The notes: generated by a model not told the origin, from the sequence alone. 64,000 bases of DNA from Pseudomonas lactis (GCF_001439845.1 NZ_JYLO01000003.1:62001-126000), one strand, 5' to 3'; shown: positions 10,405 to 20,699, counted from the first letter of the stretch. Translations and numbers: made by a program.

Positions 10405-10610
10405 TCGATCCTCACAATCCATAGTGGAAGAGGATTCACTCTATTGAGCCGGGTTTTGCGGCGGGGGCTATATAGGTAGGCACAGGTTTTTGCACAAATG
10501 GGCCGGTGCAGCGGGGGCCTTCGGTCAGCAGGATCAGGTCTTTCCTGACAAAAATACTCGGACTTTGTACCTGCGTAATAATTTGGCGTAAACTGCGAGC
10601 AAGCCTGTGA

Positions 10611-11204
<594 letters not shown>

Positions 11205-11226
11205 GTAAGGTGTTCACTGCGAACAT

Positions 11227-11258
11227 AAAAAACGGCGCCCCGTGAGCGCCGTTTTTTT
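11227..11258 (+). terminator. Rho-independent terminator after nfuA
   Basis: A 12-bp stem with arms AAAAAACGGCGC and GCGCCGTTTTTTT, separated by a 7-nt loop and ending in a T run, 22 bp after the nfuA stop. The A-tract makes it potentially bidirectional. Confidence 0.9.
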
Positions 11259-11268
11259 ATGCCTTTTC

Positions 11269-11368
11269 TGTAGGAGCGAGCTTGCTCGCGAAAAACATCA
11301 ACGATGACGCGTGCTTGCTGAATGAACGCGGCGCCTGTTAGTTTTTCGCGAGCAAGCTCGCTTCTACA
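11269..11368. repeat. REP doublet (REPIN)
   Basis: Two inverted REP units, TGTAGGAGCGAGCTTGCTCG at the left and its near reverse complement at the right (GCGAGCAAGCTCGCTTCTACA), are separated by about 45 bp. This is the typical REPIN form of fluorescent Pseudomonas, and it lies between the nfuA terminator and the cobM 3' end. Confidence 0.85.
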
Positions 11369-11413
11369 AAAAGCCTTGAGGCAAGCCAGGTCCACATAGG
11401 TGTTTGCATTTCT

Positions 11414-12160
11414 TCAGGGCCGATAGAGGTGCGCATGCCCTGCGCGGTACAGCGACGACTCACTGAAACTGTCACTGGCCAACACCCGGCCCACCACAAT
11501 CAATGCCGTACGCCGAAACCCCTTGGCCGCGACTTTCTGGGCAATGTCACTCAGCGTACCGACCACCCAATCCTGATCCGGCCAGGTGGCCCGGTATACT
11601 ACGGCAATCGGGCAATCCGCGCCGTAGTGTGGCAGCAGTTCGGCGACGATCTTGTCCAGGTGATTGACCCCCAGATGAATCGCCATGGTGGTGCCATGCC
11701 GCGCCAGGCTGTCGAAGTCTTCACCGGGGGGCATGCTGGTTTTATCGGCGTAACGGGTCAGGATCACGCTTTGGGCGATGTCCGGAAGGGTCAGTTCGGT
11801 TTCAAGCAAGGCCGCGCACGCCGCGACCGCCGTGACCCCTGGAATGATCTGGAACGGGATGCCCAGCTCGCGCAAATGGCGGATTTGTTCGCCAATCGCC
11901 CCATACAGGCTTGGGTCGCCGGAGTGCACCCGCGCCACATCCTGGCCTTGGGCATGGGCCGTCTTGATCAGCTCGATGATCTGCTCCAGGTGCAGTTCGG
12001 CGCTGTTGACCACCTGGAGCGCCTGATGACCTTCCAGTACGGCGGCGGGCACCAGCGAGCCGGCGTAGATGATCACTGGGCAACTGCGGATCAGCCGCTG
12101 GCCCTTGACGGTGATCAATTCCGGGTCGCCGGGGCCGGCGCCGATAAAGTAGACGGTCAT
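11414..12160 (-). CDS. cobM: Precorrin-4 C11-methyltransferase
   Basis: S-adenosylmethionine-dependent methylation of precorrin-4 at C11 in the aerobic cobalamin pathway. The 248-aa protein has tetrapyrrole-methylase signatures GAGPGDPEL near the N-terminus and VHSGDPSLYG in the middle. The ATG at 12158-12160 (MTVYFIGAG) is chosen over a longer frame starting at 12253 because it aligns with the family start and has AGGAC upstream. It is the last gene of the cbtB-cbtA-cobE-cobM transcription unit, 70 bp after cobE, and so is probably under the cobalamin riboswitch upstream of cbtB. Confidence 0.95.
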   Translation of the reverse strand: MTVYFIGAGPGDPELITVKGQRLIRSCPVIIYAGSLVPAAVLEGHQALQVVNSAELHLEQIIELIKTAHAQGQDVARVHSGDPSLYGAIGEQIRHLRELGIPFQIIPGVTAVAACAALLETELTLPDIAQSVILTRYADKTSMPPGEDFDSLARHGTTMAIHLGVNHLDKIVAELLPHYGADCPIAVVYRATWPDQDWVVGTLSDIAQKVAAKGFRRTALIVVGRVLASDSFSESSLYRAGHAHLYRP

Positions 12161-12230
12161 GGAGAAGTCCTGTTGAAAAACGGGCGAGCATGAAGATTGC
12201 TCATGATCGAAAGCGGCAATTATCGGGATT

Positions 12231-12623
12231 TTAACCTGCGCAGGCCAATGCAAGGGTGGCCTGTGCGCTTTTCTGGCGGGTGATCAGCAGGCGCGCGGGG
12301 CCATTGGACAGGTGCTCGGCCAGGGCCAGGGCGGCGCTTTCGGCTACGCCGTAACAGCCAGTGTGGGCAAAGGCCAGCGCTGAGCGATGGCTCAGCCGAT
12401 GCTCATAGCCCACCAGTTGTTCGGCACTGAAGCACTGCAAGGGCAGGTTCAAGCGCTGGGCCAGCGCCAGCAGCCCAGGCTCATCGCGTTTACGGTCAAT
12501 GCTTGCCAATGCGGTCACGCGTGAGCGCTCAATGCCGGCCTCGGCCAGGGCGCTGTCCAGCAATGCCAGCAGGCTGTGAACCTCACAGCCGCGCTGGCAG
12601 CCAAGCCCGACAACCAGAATCAT
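12231..12623 (-). CDS. cobE: CobE / CbiG C-terminal-type cobalamin biosynthesis protein
   Basis: A 130-aa protein starting MILVVGLGCQRGCEVH. This matches the CbiG C-terminal domain family, whose stand-alone form in Pseudomonas is called CobE. It is required for aerobic corrin synthesis, probably around the precorrin ring-contraction/C11 methylation steps. The longer upstream reading (to 12893) is rejected: its residues run antisense-like through cbtA. The start ATG overlaps the cbtA stop by 4 bp (ATGA), indicating translational coupling. It is followed by cobM. Confidence 0.88.
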   Translation of the reverse strand: MILVVGLGCQRGCEVHSLLALLDSALAEAGIERSRVTALASIDRKRDEPGLLALAQRLNLPLQCFSAEQLVGYEHRLSHRSALAFAHTGCYGVAESAALALAEHLSNGPARLLITRQKSAQATLALACAG

Positions 12624-13324
12624 GCCGAGTAGTGGTCGTCGCGGTTGCGGCGAAACAACCAGGCGCTGATCAGGCCCAGGGCCAGCCAGAAGGCCACGTT
12701 GGTCAATTGCGAGGCGATCTTGAACTGCGCTTCGAGCGCCTCGGGGGCCAACATCGAGTGCACTTGCGGCTGCGGCGCGCCGATGACGTGGGGAACGGCA
12801 AGAATCGCCAGCCCAAGCGCTTTCAACAGCCAGTTGCGACCGAACACGATCAGCGCCAGGCCGGCGGCGGTGGACGCTGCGGTGCCGATCCACCAGGTCT
12901 GGCGTAACGTCAGGTCAGCCGCCGCGGTGCCAGGCAGCTCCGGGGGCAGGCCCAGGGTGGGCGCCAGTACAAAGGTCGCGTAGCCGGCCAGGCCCCAGAG
13001 CAGGCCTTGGGCGGTGCGGGTTGGCGCGCGCAGCGTGTAGAGGCCGGCGAGCATAAGCGCGAATCCCACCGCCACTACCAGGTTGCCGCCGGTGGTGGAC
13101 AGCACTCGCTGCCAGCCATCTTCAGGCTCCCAGGCTTGGGCGTCGTGGGTGTGAGCTGCGGCGCCAGCGGCGTGCTCATGCACCACTTCGGCGGTTGGCG
13201 GGGTTTTTTCAAAGCTTTCCGCCTGCAGAATCAGCGGTGCCACCCAAAAGCTTTGCAGCAGGGTCAGCAGCAAGGCAGCCAGAAGTCCGGTGAACCCTGC
13301 GGTTTGCGCAATACGCTTGATCAT
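12620..13324 (-). CDS. cbtA: Cobalt transporter subunit CbtA
   Basis: Predicted membrane component of the CbtAB cobalt uptake system. The 234-aa protein has about five hydrophobic helices (starting at residues 8-30) and a His-rich external loop (EVVHEHAAGAAAHTHDAQ) suited to metal capture. The start MIKRIAQTAGF at 13324 lies 11 bp after the cbtB stop. Cobalt supply plus corrin synthesis in one riboswitch-controlled unit is a known arrangement in proteobacteria. Confidence 0.9.
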   Translation of the reverse strand: MIKRIAQTAGFTGLLAALLLTLLQSFWVAPLILQAESFEKTPPTAEVVHEHAAGAAAHTHDAQAWEPEDGWQRVLSTTGGNLVVAVGFALMLAGLYTLRAPTRTAQGLLWGLAGYATFVLAPTLGLPPELPGTAAADLTLRQTWWIGTAASTAAGLALIVFGRNWLLKALGLAILAVPHVIGAPQPQVHSMLAPEALEAQFKIASQLTNVAFWLALGLISAWLFRRNRDDHYSA

Positions 13325-13335
13325 GTCGGCAGCTC

Positions 13336-13524
13336 TCAATGGCACGGGAACGCGGCGCTGTGGCGGGTATCGTGGGCGGCGTTGTGCACCGCCTCGATAT
13401 GCGAGAACCCGGCGAAATACACCAGGCAAGCGCCAAGGATCGATGCACCGATGGCGGCGGTCAGGCGTTGGCTGAGGGTGGCGGTGCTAGTGGCGGTGTG
13501 CGAAGTGCTGCTGATGATCGACAT
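13336..13524 (-). CDS. cbtB: Cobalt transporter subunit CbtB
   Basis: A 62-aa small membrane protein. One transmembrane helix (GASILGACLVYFAGF) is followed by a short His-rich tail (HNAAHDTRHSAAFPCH), typical of CbtB. It is the first gene after the minus-strand cobalamin riboswitch and directly precedes cbtA. Transport of cobalt is inferred from family and context. Confidence 0.9.
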   Translation of the reverse strand: MSIISSTSHTATSTATLSQRLTAAIGASILGACLVYFAGFSHIEAVHNAAHDTRHSAAFPCH

Positions 13525-13637
13525 GGCGCGTCCCTTTCAGGTGTCAGGGTGAAACGAGCGCATGAAAACCCCACGCGCCAGGCACGCAGGGTTCGAACAG
13601 CGCCCGCCCACCGCGGGTTTGTTATCTGAATTTTTCG

Positions 13638-13824
13638 GGCCGGTCTCCGGGCTTGCGAGGGGCGGCTCATCAAAGAGTCCTCCTGAAAGCATCGCCTTCC
13701 CATGCAAAAGCACAGTGGCCGTGACGCTTCGCTCGCTTACCGTTGCGGGGGCAGCACCGGACTTGTCATTGGATTTGACGCACCGGTTTCCCGTTTCACC
13801 CTGTGAAGGGCACCCGAAACAAGG
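13638..13824 (-). promoter_or_regulatory. Cobalamin riboswitch upstream of cbtB
   Basis: Read on the minus strand it shows the conserved core in order: GAAACGGGAAACCGGTG, then GCTGCCCCCGCAACGGTAA, then CACTG...GGGAAGGC, then the B12 box AGCCCGGAGACCGGCC at 13638-13653. It ends about 115 bp before the cbtB start. Adenosylcobalamin binding would be expected to shut off cobalt uptake and cobE/cobM. Confidence 0.93.
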
Positions 13825-14023
13825 TGTGTAGGAGAGCATGGTGTGCAGGTCAGCGTCAATTGGATGAGGACACCTACGAAGTACACGGCGATGAAGTATT
13901 TGCAGACGCAATAGGCAGACACGCGATGTATGAAGTGTTTGGGAACGCCTGCGCTTTTTTCGATAACTCAGAAGGAAACCCGGTTTATCTCCCCGCGCAA
14001 CATTGAAATTAACGGTGGGCTTT

Positions 14024-15391
14024 ATGCGACTTTCCAATACGCTGCAAAGTTTTCATGCGCCGCTTGCTGGCGATCAGCAATCAGCGGTGGCCGATGCGAC
14101 CCTAAGGCCCAACGACCCCTCTGAATCGAACATTGATAAACCCTCTTTCACGGTTGATCAGGCCGCGCGTCAAATCACTCGAACCGGCCATCGTTGGTTT
14201 GACGCCAATCGCGACGGCATCACGCAGATCTCCTATTCATTCAACAAGCACGCAAGAGGGCACACGGCGTTCAATGCGACCCAGAAAGAGCAGGCCCGGC
14301 GCTCGATGCAATCGTGGGAGGATGTCGCGAATGTTTCATTCCAGGAAGGCAGTCGTCGCCCCGAGGGGCTTCTAGCGTTCTCCAATAGCACGGACTACGA
14401 GGTCGCCTTCGGCCAGTATCCGGGCCAGGAAGGTAAAGTGCTGATCAATCCCCGATTTGGCACCAATACTAATCCAGCCTTGCACAACCATGGGCGAATG
14501 ACCCTGACCCATGAAATTGGGCACAACCTGGGCCTGTTACACCCAGGCACCTATAATTTTGGTAATCCCAATTACCGCGATCACGCCTTATATGCTCAGG
14601 ATACGCGGGCTTACAGCGTGATGAGCTACTTCGATGCACCTGAAGCGGGTAAACACTTCAATGGAAAGTTACCGTCGGCGCCGATGATGGATGATATCGC
14701 CGCTGCGCAGCGGGTTTATGGTGCCAATAACACGACGCGCAATTCAGATACCACCTATGGCTTCAACTCCAATGCGGGACGAGACTATCTGGAGTTGAAC
14801 TCGCGTCACGATACGGCCTTGTTTTGTGTATGGGACGGTGGTGGTGTCGATACGTTGGACTTTTCCAAGTATCACCAAAACCAGACTATCAATTTGCGGG
14901 CGGAGTCCTTTTCGGATGTTGGCGGCCTGGTGGGGAATGTTTCCATTGCCAAGGGGGTTACGCTGGAGAATGCAATCGGCGGCTCCGGGCATGACTCGAT
15001 CATTGGTAACCAAGCAAACAACGTGCTTAAAGGTGGGGCGGGTGCGGATCGACTCCGAGGTGCGGGGGGCGCTGACACCTTCGCTTACGACAATGCCAGC
15101 GACTCCACGCCGGAATATCCCGATCAGATTATGGATTTTGTCACGGGTGTGGACAGAATCGATCTGTCGAACCTGCTGGGCAACGCGGGGGTTGATGCCC
15201 TGAGGTTCGTCAGGCGGCTGACGGGCAAACCAGGTGAAGCGATTCTGGATTACAACCGTACGACTAACCTGTCTAGGCTGGCCATCGACCTCACAGGGAA
15301 TGGCCGATTTGATTTTTTCCTCAAGGCTTACGGCCCGATCAATGTGCCCGACATCATCACCGCCAATCCTGGCAGGCAGCGCTACGCCTAG
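14024..15391 (+). CDS. Serralysin-like M10 zinc metalloprotease, RTX type
   Basis: A 455-aa secreted protease of the AprA/serralysin family. The zinc site HEIGHNLGLLHPG starts at residue 163, and the Met-turn is SVMSYFD. The C-terminal part has RTX calcium-binding repeats (GGSGHDSIIG, GGAGADRLRG, GGADTF) and a serralysin C-terminal domain ending FDFFLKAYGPINVPDII. There is no Sec signal, as expected for type I secretion. No aprDEF exporter or inhibitor gene is nearby, so export would rely on a system elsewhere. The ATG at 14024 is chosen over an upstream TTG at 14003. It lies between two divergent cobalamin riboswitches but has none itself. It is paralogous to the protease at 47453-49519. Confidence 0.9.
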   Translation: MRLSNTLQSFHAPLAGDQQSAVADATLRPNDPSESNIDKPSFTVDQAARQITRTGHRWFDANRDGITQISYSFNKHARGHTAFNATQKEQARRSMQSWEDVANVSFQEGSRRPEGLLAFSNSTDYEVAFGQYPGQEGKVLINPRFGTNTNPALHNHGRMTLTHEIGHNLGLLHPGTYNFGNPNYRDHALYAQDTRAYSVMSYFDAPEAGKHFNGKLPSAPMMDDIAAAQRVYGANNTTRNSDTTYGFNSNAGRDYLELNSRHDTALFCVWDGGGVDTLDFSKYHQNQTINLRAESFSDVGGLVGNVSIAKGVTLENAIGGSGHDSIIGNQANNVLKGGAGADRLRGAGGADTFAYDNASDSTPEYPDQIMDFVTGVDRIDLSNLLGNAGVDALRFVRRLTGKPGEAILDYNRTTNLSRLAIDLTGNGRFDFFLKAYGPINVPDIITANPGRQRYA

Positions 15392-15469
15392 TTGGCCGCT
15401 GCCTGGACCGACTTGCCGGTAGGTGCTTGAGCATTGACCGCCTGCCGTGCACTGCGTAGCCTTGCACCC

Positions 15470-15640
15470 TCGAGGTTCTTCGGCCCAGGCCGAAGCTAAG
15501 AAGGGAACGCGGTTCAAGCCGCGGCTGCCCCCGCAACTGTGAAGGGTTCAGTTGACTGCCACGCCACTGCCGATAGGGCGGGAAGGCGCAGTCAGCGTTG
15601 GTCGCAAGACCTGCACACCCCAAGCCAGGAGACCTGCCTC
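15470..15640 (+). promoter_or_regulatory. Cobalamin riboswitch upstream of cobW
   Basis: Core elements on the plus strand: AGAAGGGAACGCGGTTC, GCGGCTGCCCCCGCAACTGTGA, GCCACTGCCGATAGGGCGGGAAGGC, and the B12 box AGCCAGGAGACCTGCC at 15623-15638. It lies about 110 bp before cobW and probably controls cobW-cobN. Confidence 0.95.
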
Positions 15641-15748
15641 GCCACTGATTTTCCAATTCAACCGGGCGGGGTGATCCGGTGACGAAATCCGCTGCTGCGC
15701 GCCGCCGCAGGGCCTGTCGTCCCGTATGCCCGCCCCAAAGGGCATCCG

Positions 15749-16810
15749 ATGAAAACACTGGCCAAACTTCCCGTCACCATCGTTACCGGCTTCCTTGGCT
15801 CGGGCAAAACCACGTTGCTGCGCCATATGCTCGACAACGCCCAGGGCCGTCGCATTGCGGTGATCGTCAACGAGTTCGGCGAGCTGGGCATCGACGGTGA
15901 AATCCTCAAGCAGTGTTCTATCGGTTGCACCGAAGAAGAAGCCAATGGCCGCGTCTACGAGCTGGCCAACGGTTGCCTGTGCTGCACCGTGCAGGAAGAG
16001 TTCTTCCCGGTGATGCGCGAATTGGTCGCCCGTCGCGGTGACCTGGACCATATCCTCATCGAAACCTCGGGCCTGGCCCTGCCCAAGCCGTTGGTGCAAG
16101 CCTTCCAGTGGCCGGAAATCCGCAGCGCCTGCACCGTTGACGCGGTGATCACCGTGGTCGACAGCCCGGCCGTGGCCGCCGGTACCTTTGCCGCCTTCCC
16201 GGACCAGGTCGACGCCCAGCGCAAACTTGACCCGAACCTGGACCACGAGTCGCCGTTGCATGAGTTGTTCGCCGACCAACTGGCCAGCGCCGACCTGGTG
16301 ATCCTCAACAAAAGCGACCTGATCAGCGCCGAAGACCTGGCCCGCGTACGCCTGGAAGTCGCCGAAGAACTGCCGGCCGCGGTGAAGATCATCGAAGCCA
16401 GCAGCGGTCGCCTGCCTCTGGACGTGCTGATCGGCCTGGGCGCCGGTTCCGAGGAACATATCGACGGGCGTCACAGCCATCACGACCATCACCACGAAGG
16501 TGAAGACGACCACGATCACGATGCCTTCGACTCCATCTCCATCGACTTGCCCCAAGCCGATGAGGCGCTGCTGCTCGACGCCCTGACCCAATTGGTGGTG
16601 CAGCACGGCATCCTGCGGGTGAAAGGGTTCGCCGCGATCCCCAACAAACCGATGCGCCTGCTGATCCAGGGCGTGGGCACGCGCTTTGACAAACACTTCG
16701 ACCGTGCCTGGGGCGCTGACGAAGCACGCACCACGCGCCTGGTGCTGATCGGCCAGGAACTGGACGCCGTGGGCCTTGAAGCGCAATTGCGCGCCGCCCT
16801 CAGCGTTTAA
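15749..16810 (+). CDS. cobW: CobW, zinc/cobalt-binding GTPase of cobalamin synthesis
   Basis: A 353-aa COG0523 G3E-family GTPase, proposed to deliver cobalt to the chelatase. It has the Walker A GFLGSGKTT at residues 14-22, the metal site GCLCCTV (CxCC), the G-box NKSD, and a His/Asp-rich loop (HSHHDHHHEGEDDHDHD) that would bind metal. The stop is 2 bp before the cobN start, so the two genes are an operon behind the riboswitch. Confidence 0.96.
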   Translation: MKTLAKLPVTIVTGFLGSGKTTLLRHMLDNAQGRRIAVIVNEFGELGIDGEILKQCSIGCTEEEANGRVYELANGCLCCTVQEEFFPVMRELVARRGDLDHILIETSGLALPKPLVQAFQWPEIRSACTVDAVITVVDSPAVAAGTFAAFPDQVDAQRKLDPNLDHESPLHELFADQLASADLVILNKSDLISAEDLARVRLEVAEELPAAVKIIEASSGRLPLDVLIGLGAGSEEHIDGRHSHHDHHHEGEDDHDHDAFDSISIDLPQADEALLLDALTQLVVQHGILRVKGFAAIPNKPMRLLIQGVGTRFDKHFDRAWGADEARTTRLVLIGQELDAVGLEAQLRAALSV

Positions 16811-16812
16811 CC

Positions 16813-19800
16813 ATGCACCTGCTCAGGACCCAACCCGGTGGTTTCGTCGCGGACGACAATATTGCCGACCTTGGCCAAACCCCTGCTGAGCTGGTGATCC
16901 TGTGCAGCGGTGATTCCAGCCTGGCGCTGCTCGCCGAAGCCGCCCAGCAATTGCCGGAGGATTACCCCAGCCTGCGCCTGGCCAACCCGATGCAGGTGCA
17001 GAACCATGCCTCGGTCGACCTGTACGTCGACGAGGTATTGCGCCACGCCAAGGTCATCCTGCTGTCATTGCACGGCGGCATCGGCTATTGGCGCTACGGT
17101 ATCGAGCGCCTGGTGGAGTTGGCCGAACGCGGCGTCACCCTGATCCTGGTGCCGGGTGACGACCGCCCAGACCCGGAACTCAGCGGCCTGAGCACCGTTG
17201 CGGCCGAACACCGCGAGCGCCTGTGGCACTTCCTGCGCCAAGGTGGCCTGGGCAATGCCCTGGATTTTTATCACTGCCTGGCCAGTGCCCACCTGGGCCG
17301 CGACTATGCCTGGGCCGAGCCGCAAACCCTGCCGCGCACGGCGATCTATCACCCGCGCAACGCCAACGCCCGCCTCAATGACTGGCAGGCCGATTGGCAC
17401 GCTGATTGGCCCGTGGCTGCGGTGCTGTTCTACCGCTCGCATTTGCAGGCGGCCAATACCGGCTTTATTGATGTGTTCTGTCAGCGCTTGCAAGCGGCGG
17501 GCCTCAACCCGTTGCCGATTGCGGTGGCCAGTCTGAAAGAGCCCGGCTGCCTCACGGTGGTTGAGGACCTGCTGGACGATGTGCAAGCCTCGGTGATCCT
17601 GAACACCACCGGCTTTGCCCAGTCCAGCCCGGAAGCGCCGCACCTGCGCCCGTTTCGCCGCAATATCCCGGTAATCCAGGCGATCTGCGCCCAGGACAAC
17701 CAACCCGGCTGGCAGGCCAGCGAACAAGGCCTGGGGCCCCGTGACCTGGCGATGCATATCGCTTTGCCGGAGCTGGACGGGCGCATCATCAGCCGGCCCA
17801 TCAGTTTCAAGGACCTGGCCTGGCGCAGCGAGCGCAGCCAGTCGGATGTGGTGTGCTACCGCGCAGCGCCCGAGCGCATGGATTTTGTCGCTGAGCTGGC
17901 ACGCCGTTGGGTCGAGTTGGCGCGGGTGCCCAATGCCCAGAAACGGATTGCGCTGATCCTCGCCAACTACCCGACCCGCGACGGTCGCATCGGTAACGGC
18001 GTGGGCCTGGACACCCCGGCGGCAGCCCTGAATATCCTGCGCGCCTTGCAAGCCGAAGGCTACCCGGTGGCGGATGTGTTGCCCGACAGTGGCACCGCGC
18101 TGATCCAGGAACTGCTCGGCGGCGTCACCAACGACCTCGACAGCCTCGACCTGCGGCCCTGCCATCAAAGCCTGGGCCTTGTGGAATACCAGGCGATGTT
18201 TGATCGTTTGCCAGCGTCCAATCGCCAGGCCGTACTGGCGCGTTGGGGCGCGCCGCAAAACGATCCGATGTGCCGCGATGGCCGCATGATGATCGCCGGC
18301 CTGCGCCTGGGCCTGACCTTCGTCGGCATCCAGCCGGCGCGGGGTTACCAGGTGGATGCCAGCGCCGTGTACCACGACCCGGACCTGGTGCCGCCCCATG
18401 GCTACCTGGCGTTCTATTTCTGGCTACGCCATACCTACGGCGCCCACGGCGTGATCCATGTGGGCAAGCACGGCAACCTGGAGTGGCTGCCCGGCAAAGG
18501 CGTGGGCCTGTCGGAGCACTGCTGGCCGGATGCACTGCTGGGGCCGCTGCCGAATATCTACCCGTTTATCGTCAACGACCCGGGTGAGGGCGCCCAGGCC
18601 AAGCGGCGCACCCAGGCGGTGATCATCGACCACCTGATGCCGCCGCTGACCCGCGCCGAAACCTACGGCCCGCTGCGTGACCTTGAGTTATTGGCCGACG
18701 AATATTACGAGGCGCAATTGCTCGACCCGCGCCGTGCGCTGGAGCTGCAAAAAGACATCCTCAAGCTGGTGCGCGAAACCCGTATCGACCAGGAGCTTGA
18801 ACTGGGCAGTGAGGCGGACGCGGCGGTGTGGCTGCCGCGCCTGGATACCTACCTGTGCGACTTGAAGGAATCGCAGATCCGCGATGGCCTGCATATCTTT
18901 GGCGAGTCGCCCGAGGGCCGTTTGCGTATCGACACCTTGCTGGCGCTGTTGCGCATTCCCCGTGGCGATGGCCGGGGCCCGCAGTCGAGTCTGCTGCGTG
19001 TGTTGGCCAAGGCATTCGACCTGGGGTTTGATCCGCTCGATTGTGCACTGGCCGAGCCCTGGACGGGGCGGCGCCCGTTGGTGTTGCAGAAGATTGACGA
19101 TCAGCTGTGGCGTACGGCCGGGGATACCCGCGAACGTCTGGAGTTGTACGCGGCGCGCTTGATCGAGCAGGCGTTGGAAGGCCCCATCGAACAGTTGGAA
19201 GAGCCCGGCTGGCAGGAGGTGAAGTCGGTGATCGAAAGCCTGCGCATTGTCGTCGCGCCACGCCTGGATGCCTGTGGGCCGGCGGAGATGCGCGGCTTGC
19301 TCGATGCCTTGAGTGGGCGCTTTGTCCCGGCAGGGCCCAGCGGTGCGCCGAGTCGCGGTCGGCTGGATGTGCTGCCCACGGGGCGTAACTTCTTTACCGT
19401 GGACGTACGCAACCTGCCAACCACCACGGCGTGGCGTCTCGGTTTCCAGTCGGCCAACCTGATTCTTGAGCGGCACCTGCAAGACCACGGCGACCACCTG
19501 CGTCAGCTCGGCCTGTCGGTGTGGGGCACTGCCACCATGCGCACTGGCGGTGACGATATCGCCCAGGCCATGGCACTGATGGGCGTGCGCCCGGTATGGG
19601 CAACTGGCAGTCAGCGGGTGGACGATTTCGAGATCCTGCCGATCAGCTTATTGGACCGTCCGCGGGTGGACGTGACCCTGCGCGTATCCGGGTTCTTCCG
19701 CGATGCGTTTGCCAACCTGATCCGCCTGTTCGATGCGGCGGTGCAGGCGGTGGCCGCCCTGGATGAACCCGACGACATGAACCCGCTGGCCGCCAAAGTA

Positions 19801-20574
19801 CGCAGTGAACGCCAAGCATTGCTTGAGGCGGGCCTGGATGAAGGTGCCGCGGCCAAGCAGGCCGGCTGGCGCATTTTCGGCGCCAAACCGGGTGCCTATG
19901 GCGCGGGCGTGCAGGGCGCGATTGACGGGCGCTTGTGGCAGAGCCGCGAGGACTTGGCCGAGGTCTACCTGAACTGGGGGGGTTATGCCTACGGTGGCGC
20001 TGACGAAGGCACTGCGGCCCGCGAGCAATTTGCCCAGCGGTTGAGCCAGGTGCAGGCGGTGTTGCAGAACCAGGACAATCGCGAGCACGACTTGCTCGAC
20101 TCCAACGACTACTACCAATTCCAGGGCGGCATGCTGGCCGCCGTGGAAACCCTGAGCGGCGAAAAGGCCGCCAGCTACCATGGTGACCACAGCCAGCCGG
20201 ACGTGCCGAAAATCCGCACCTTGAAGGAAGAGCTCAACCGGGTGATCCGTTCCCGTGCGGCCAACCCCAAGTGGATCGAAGGCGTGAAGCGCCATGGCTA
20301 TAAAGGCGCGTTTGAAATGGCCGCGACCGTGGACAACCTGTTCGCCTTCGACGCCACCACCGCGCTGATTGACGATCATCAATATGCCTTGCTCGCCGAT
20401 GCCTACCTGCTGGACCCCGACACCCGTGCCTTTGTGCAACAGCACAACCCAGATGCCCTGCGCGACATGACCGAGCGCATGCTCGAAGCCCAGCAACGTG
20501 GCTTGTGGCAGGCACCGGGGGCGTACCGCGAAGCCTTGGAAAACCTGTTGCTGGACATAGAAGAAGACAGCTGA
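16813..20574 (+). CDS. cobN: Cobaltochelatase large subunit CobN
   Basis: Large subunit that binds hydrogenobyrinate a,c-diamide and inserts cobalt with ATP hydrolysis by its AAA+/VWA partners. At 1253 aa it is of normal length, with family blocks such as GNGVGLDTPAA, HVGKHGNLEWLPGKGVGLS and FGAKPGAYGAG. It immediately follows cobW. The AAA+ and VWA partners lie 125 bp downstream past a repeat element, and are of ChlI/ChlD type rather than CobS/CobT. Confidence 0.97.
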   Translation: MHLLRTQPGGFVADDNIADLGQTPAELVILCSGDSSLALLAEAAQQLPEDYPSLRLANPMQVQNHASVDLYVDEVLRHAKVILLSLHGGIGYWRYGIERLVELAERGVTLILVPGDDRPDPELSGLSTVAAEHRERLWHFLRQGGLGNALDFYHCLASAHLGRDYAWAEPQTLPRTAIYHPRNANARLNDWQADWHADWPVAAVLFYRSHLQAANTGFIDVFCQRLQAAGLNPLPIAVASLKEPGCLTVVEDLLDDVQASVILNTTGFAQSSPEAPHLRPFRRNIPVIQAICAQDNQPGWQASEQGLGPRDLAMHIALPELDGRIISRPISFKDLAWRSERSQSDVVCYRAAPERMDFVAELARRWVELARVPNAQKRIALILANYPTRDGRIGNGVGLDTPAAALNILRALQAEGYPVADVLPDSGTALIQELLGGVTNDLDSLDLRPCHQSLGLVEYQAMFDRLPASNRQAVLARWGAPQNDPMCRDGRMMIAGLRLGLTFVGIQPARGYQVDASAVYHDPDLVPPHGYLAFYFWLRHTYGAHGVIHVGKHGNLEWLPGKGVGLSEHCWPDALLGPLPNIYPFIVNDPGEGAQAKRRTQAVIIDHLMPPLTRAETYGPLRDLELLADEYYEAQLLDPRRALELQKDILKLVRETRIDQELELGSEADAAVWLPRLDTYLCDLKESQIRDGLHIFGESPEGRLRIDTLLALLRIPRGDGRGPQSSLLRVLAKAFDLGFDPLDCALAEPWTGRRPLVLQKIDDQLWRTAGDTRERLELYAARLIEQALEGPIEQLEEPGWQEVKSVIESLRIVVAPRLDACGPAEMRGLLDALSGRFVPAGPSGAPSRGRLDVLPTGRNFFTVDVRNLPTTTAWRLGFQSANLILERHLQDHGDHLRQLGLSVWGTATMRTGGDDIAQAMALMGVRPVWATGSQRVDDFEILPISLLDRPRVDVTLRVSGFFRDAFANLIRLFDAAVQAVAALDEPDDMNPLAAKVRSERQALLEAGLDEGAAAKQAGWRIFGAKPGAYGAGVQGAIDGRLWQSREDLAEVYLNWGGYAYGGADEGTAAREQFAQRLSQVQAVLQNQDNREHDLLDSNDYYQFQGGMLAAVETLSGEKAASYHGDHSQPDVPKIRTLKEELNRVIRSRAANPKWIEGVKRHGYKGAFEMAATVDNLFAFDATTALIDDHQYALLADAYLLDPDTRAFVQQHNPDALRDMTERMLEAQQRGLWQAPGAYREALENLLLDIEEDS

Positions 20575-20576
20575 GT

Positions 20577-20683
20577 GATCGTTCCCACGCTCCGCGTGGG
20601 AATGCAGCCCGTGACGCTCTGCGTCACAAGAACGGACGCCGAGCGTCCAGCGAAGCGTTCCCACGCGGGAGCGTTGGAACGAG
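20577..20683. repeat. MITE-like intergenic repeat, copy 1
   Basis: About 107 bp starting GATCGTTCCCACGCTCCGCG and ending with the inverted GGGAGCGTTGGAACGA, with internal palindromes (GTGACGCTCTGCGTCAC). A related copy with the same ends lies at 51108-51223. It separates cobN from the chelatase partner gene. Confidence 0.8.
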
Positions 20684-20699
20684 CTATTAAGAGTTGACT

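Noticed and set aside
12645..13552. Plus-strand ORFs opposite cbtA and cbtB
   Set aside because: Minus-strand genes here have clear CbtA/CbtB features, 4-bp coupling and a riboswitch; the plus frames show nothing.
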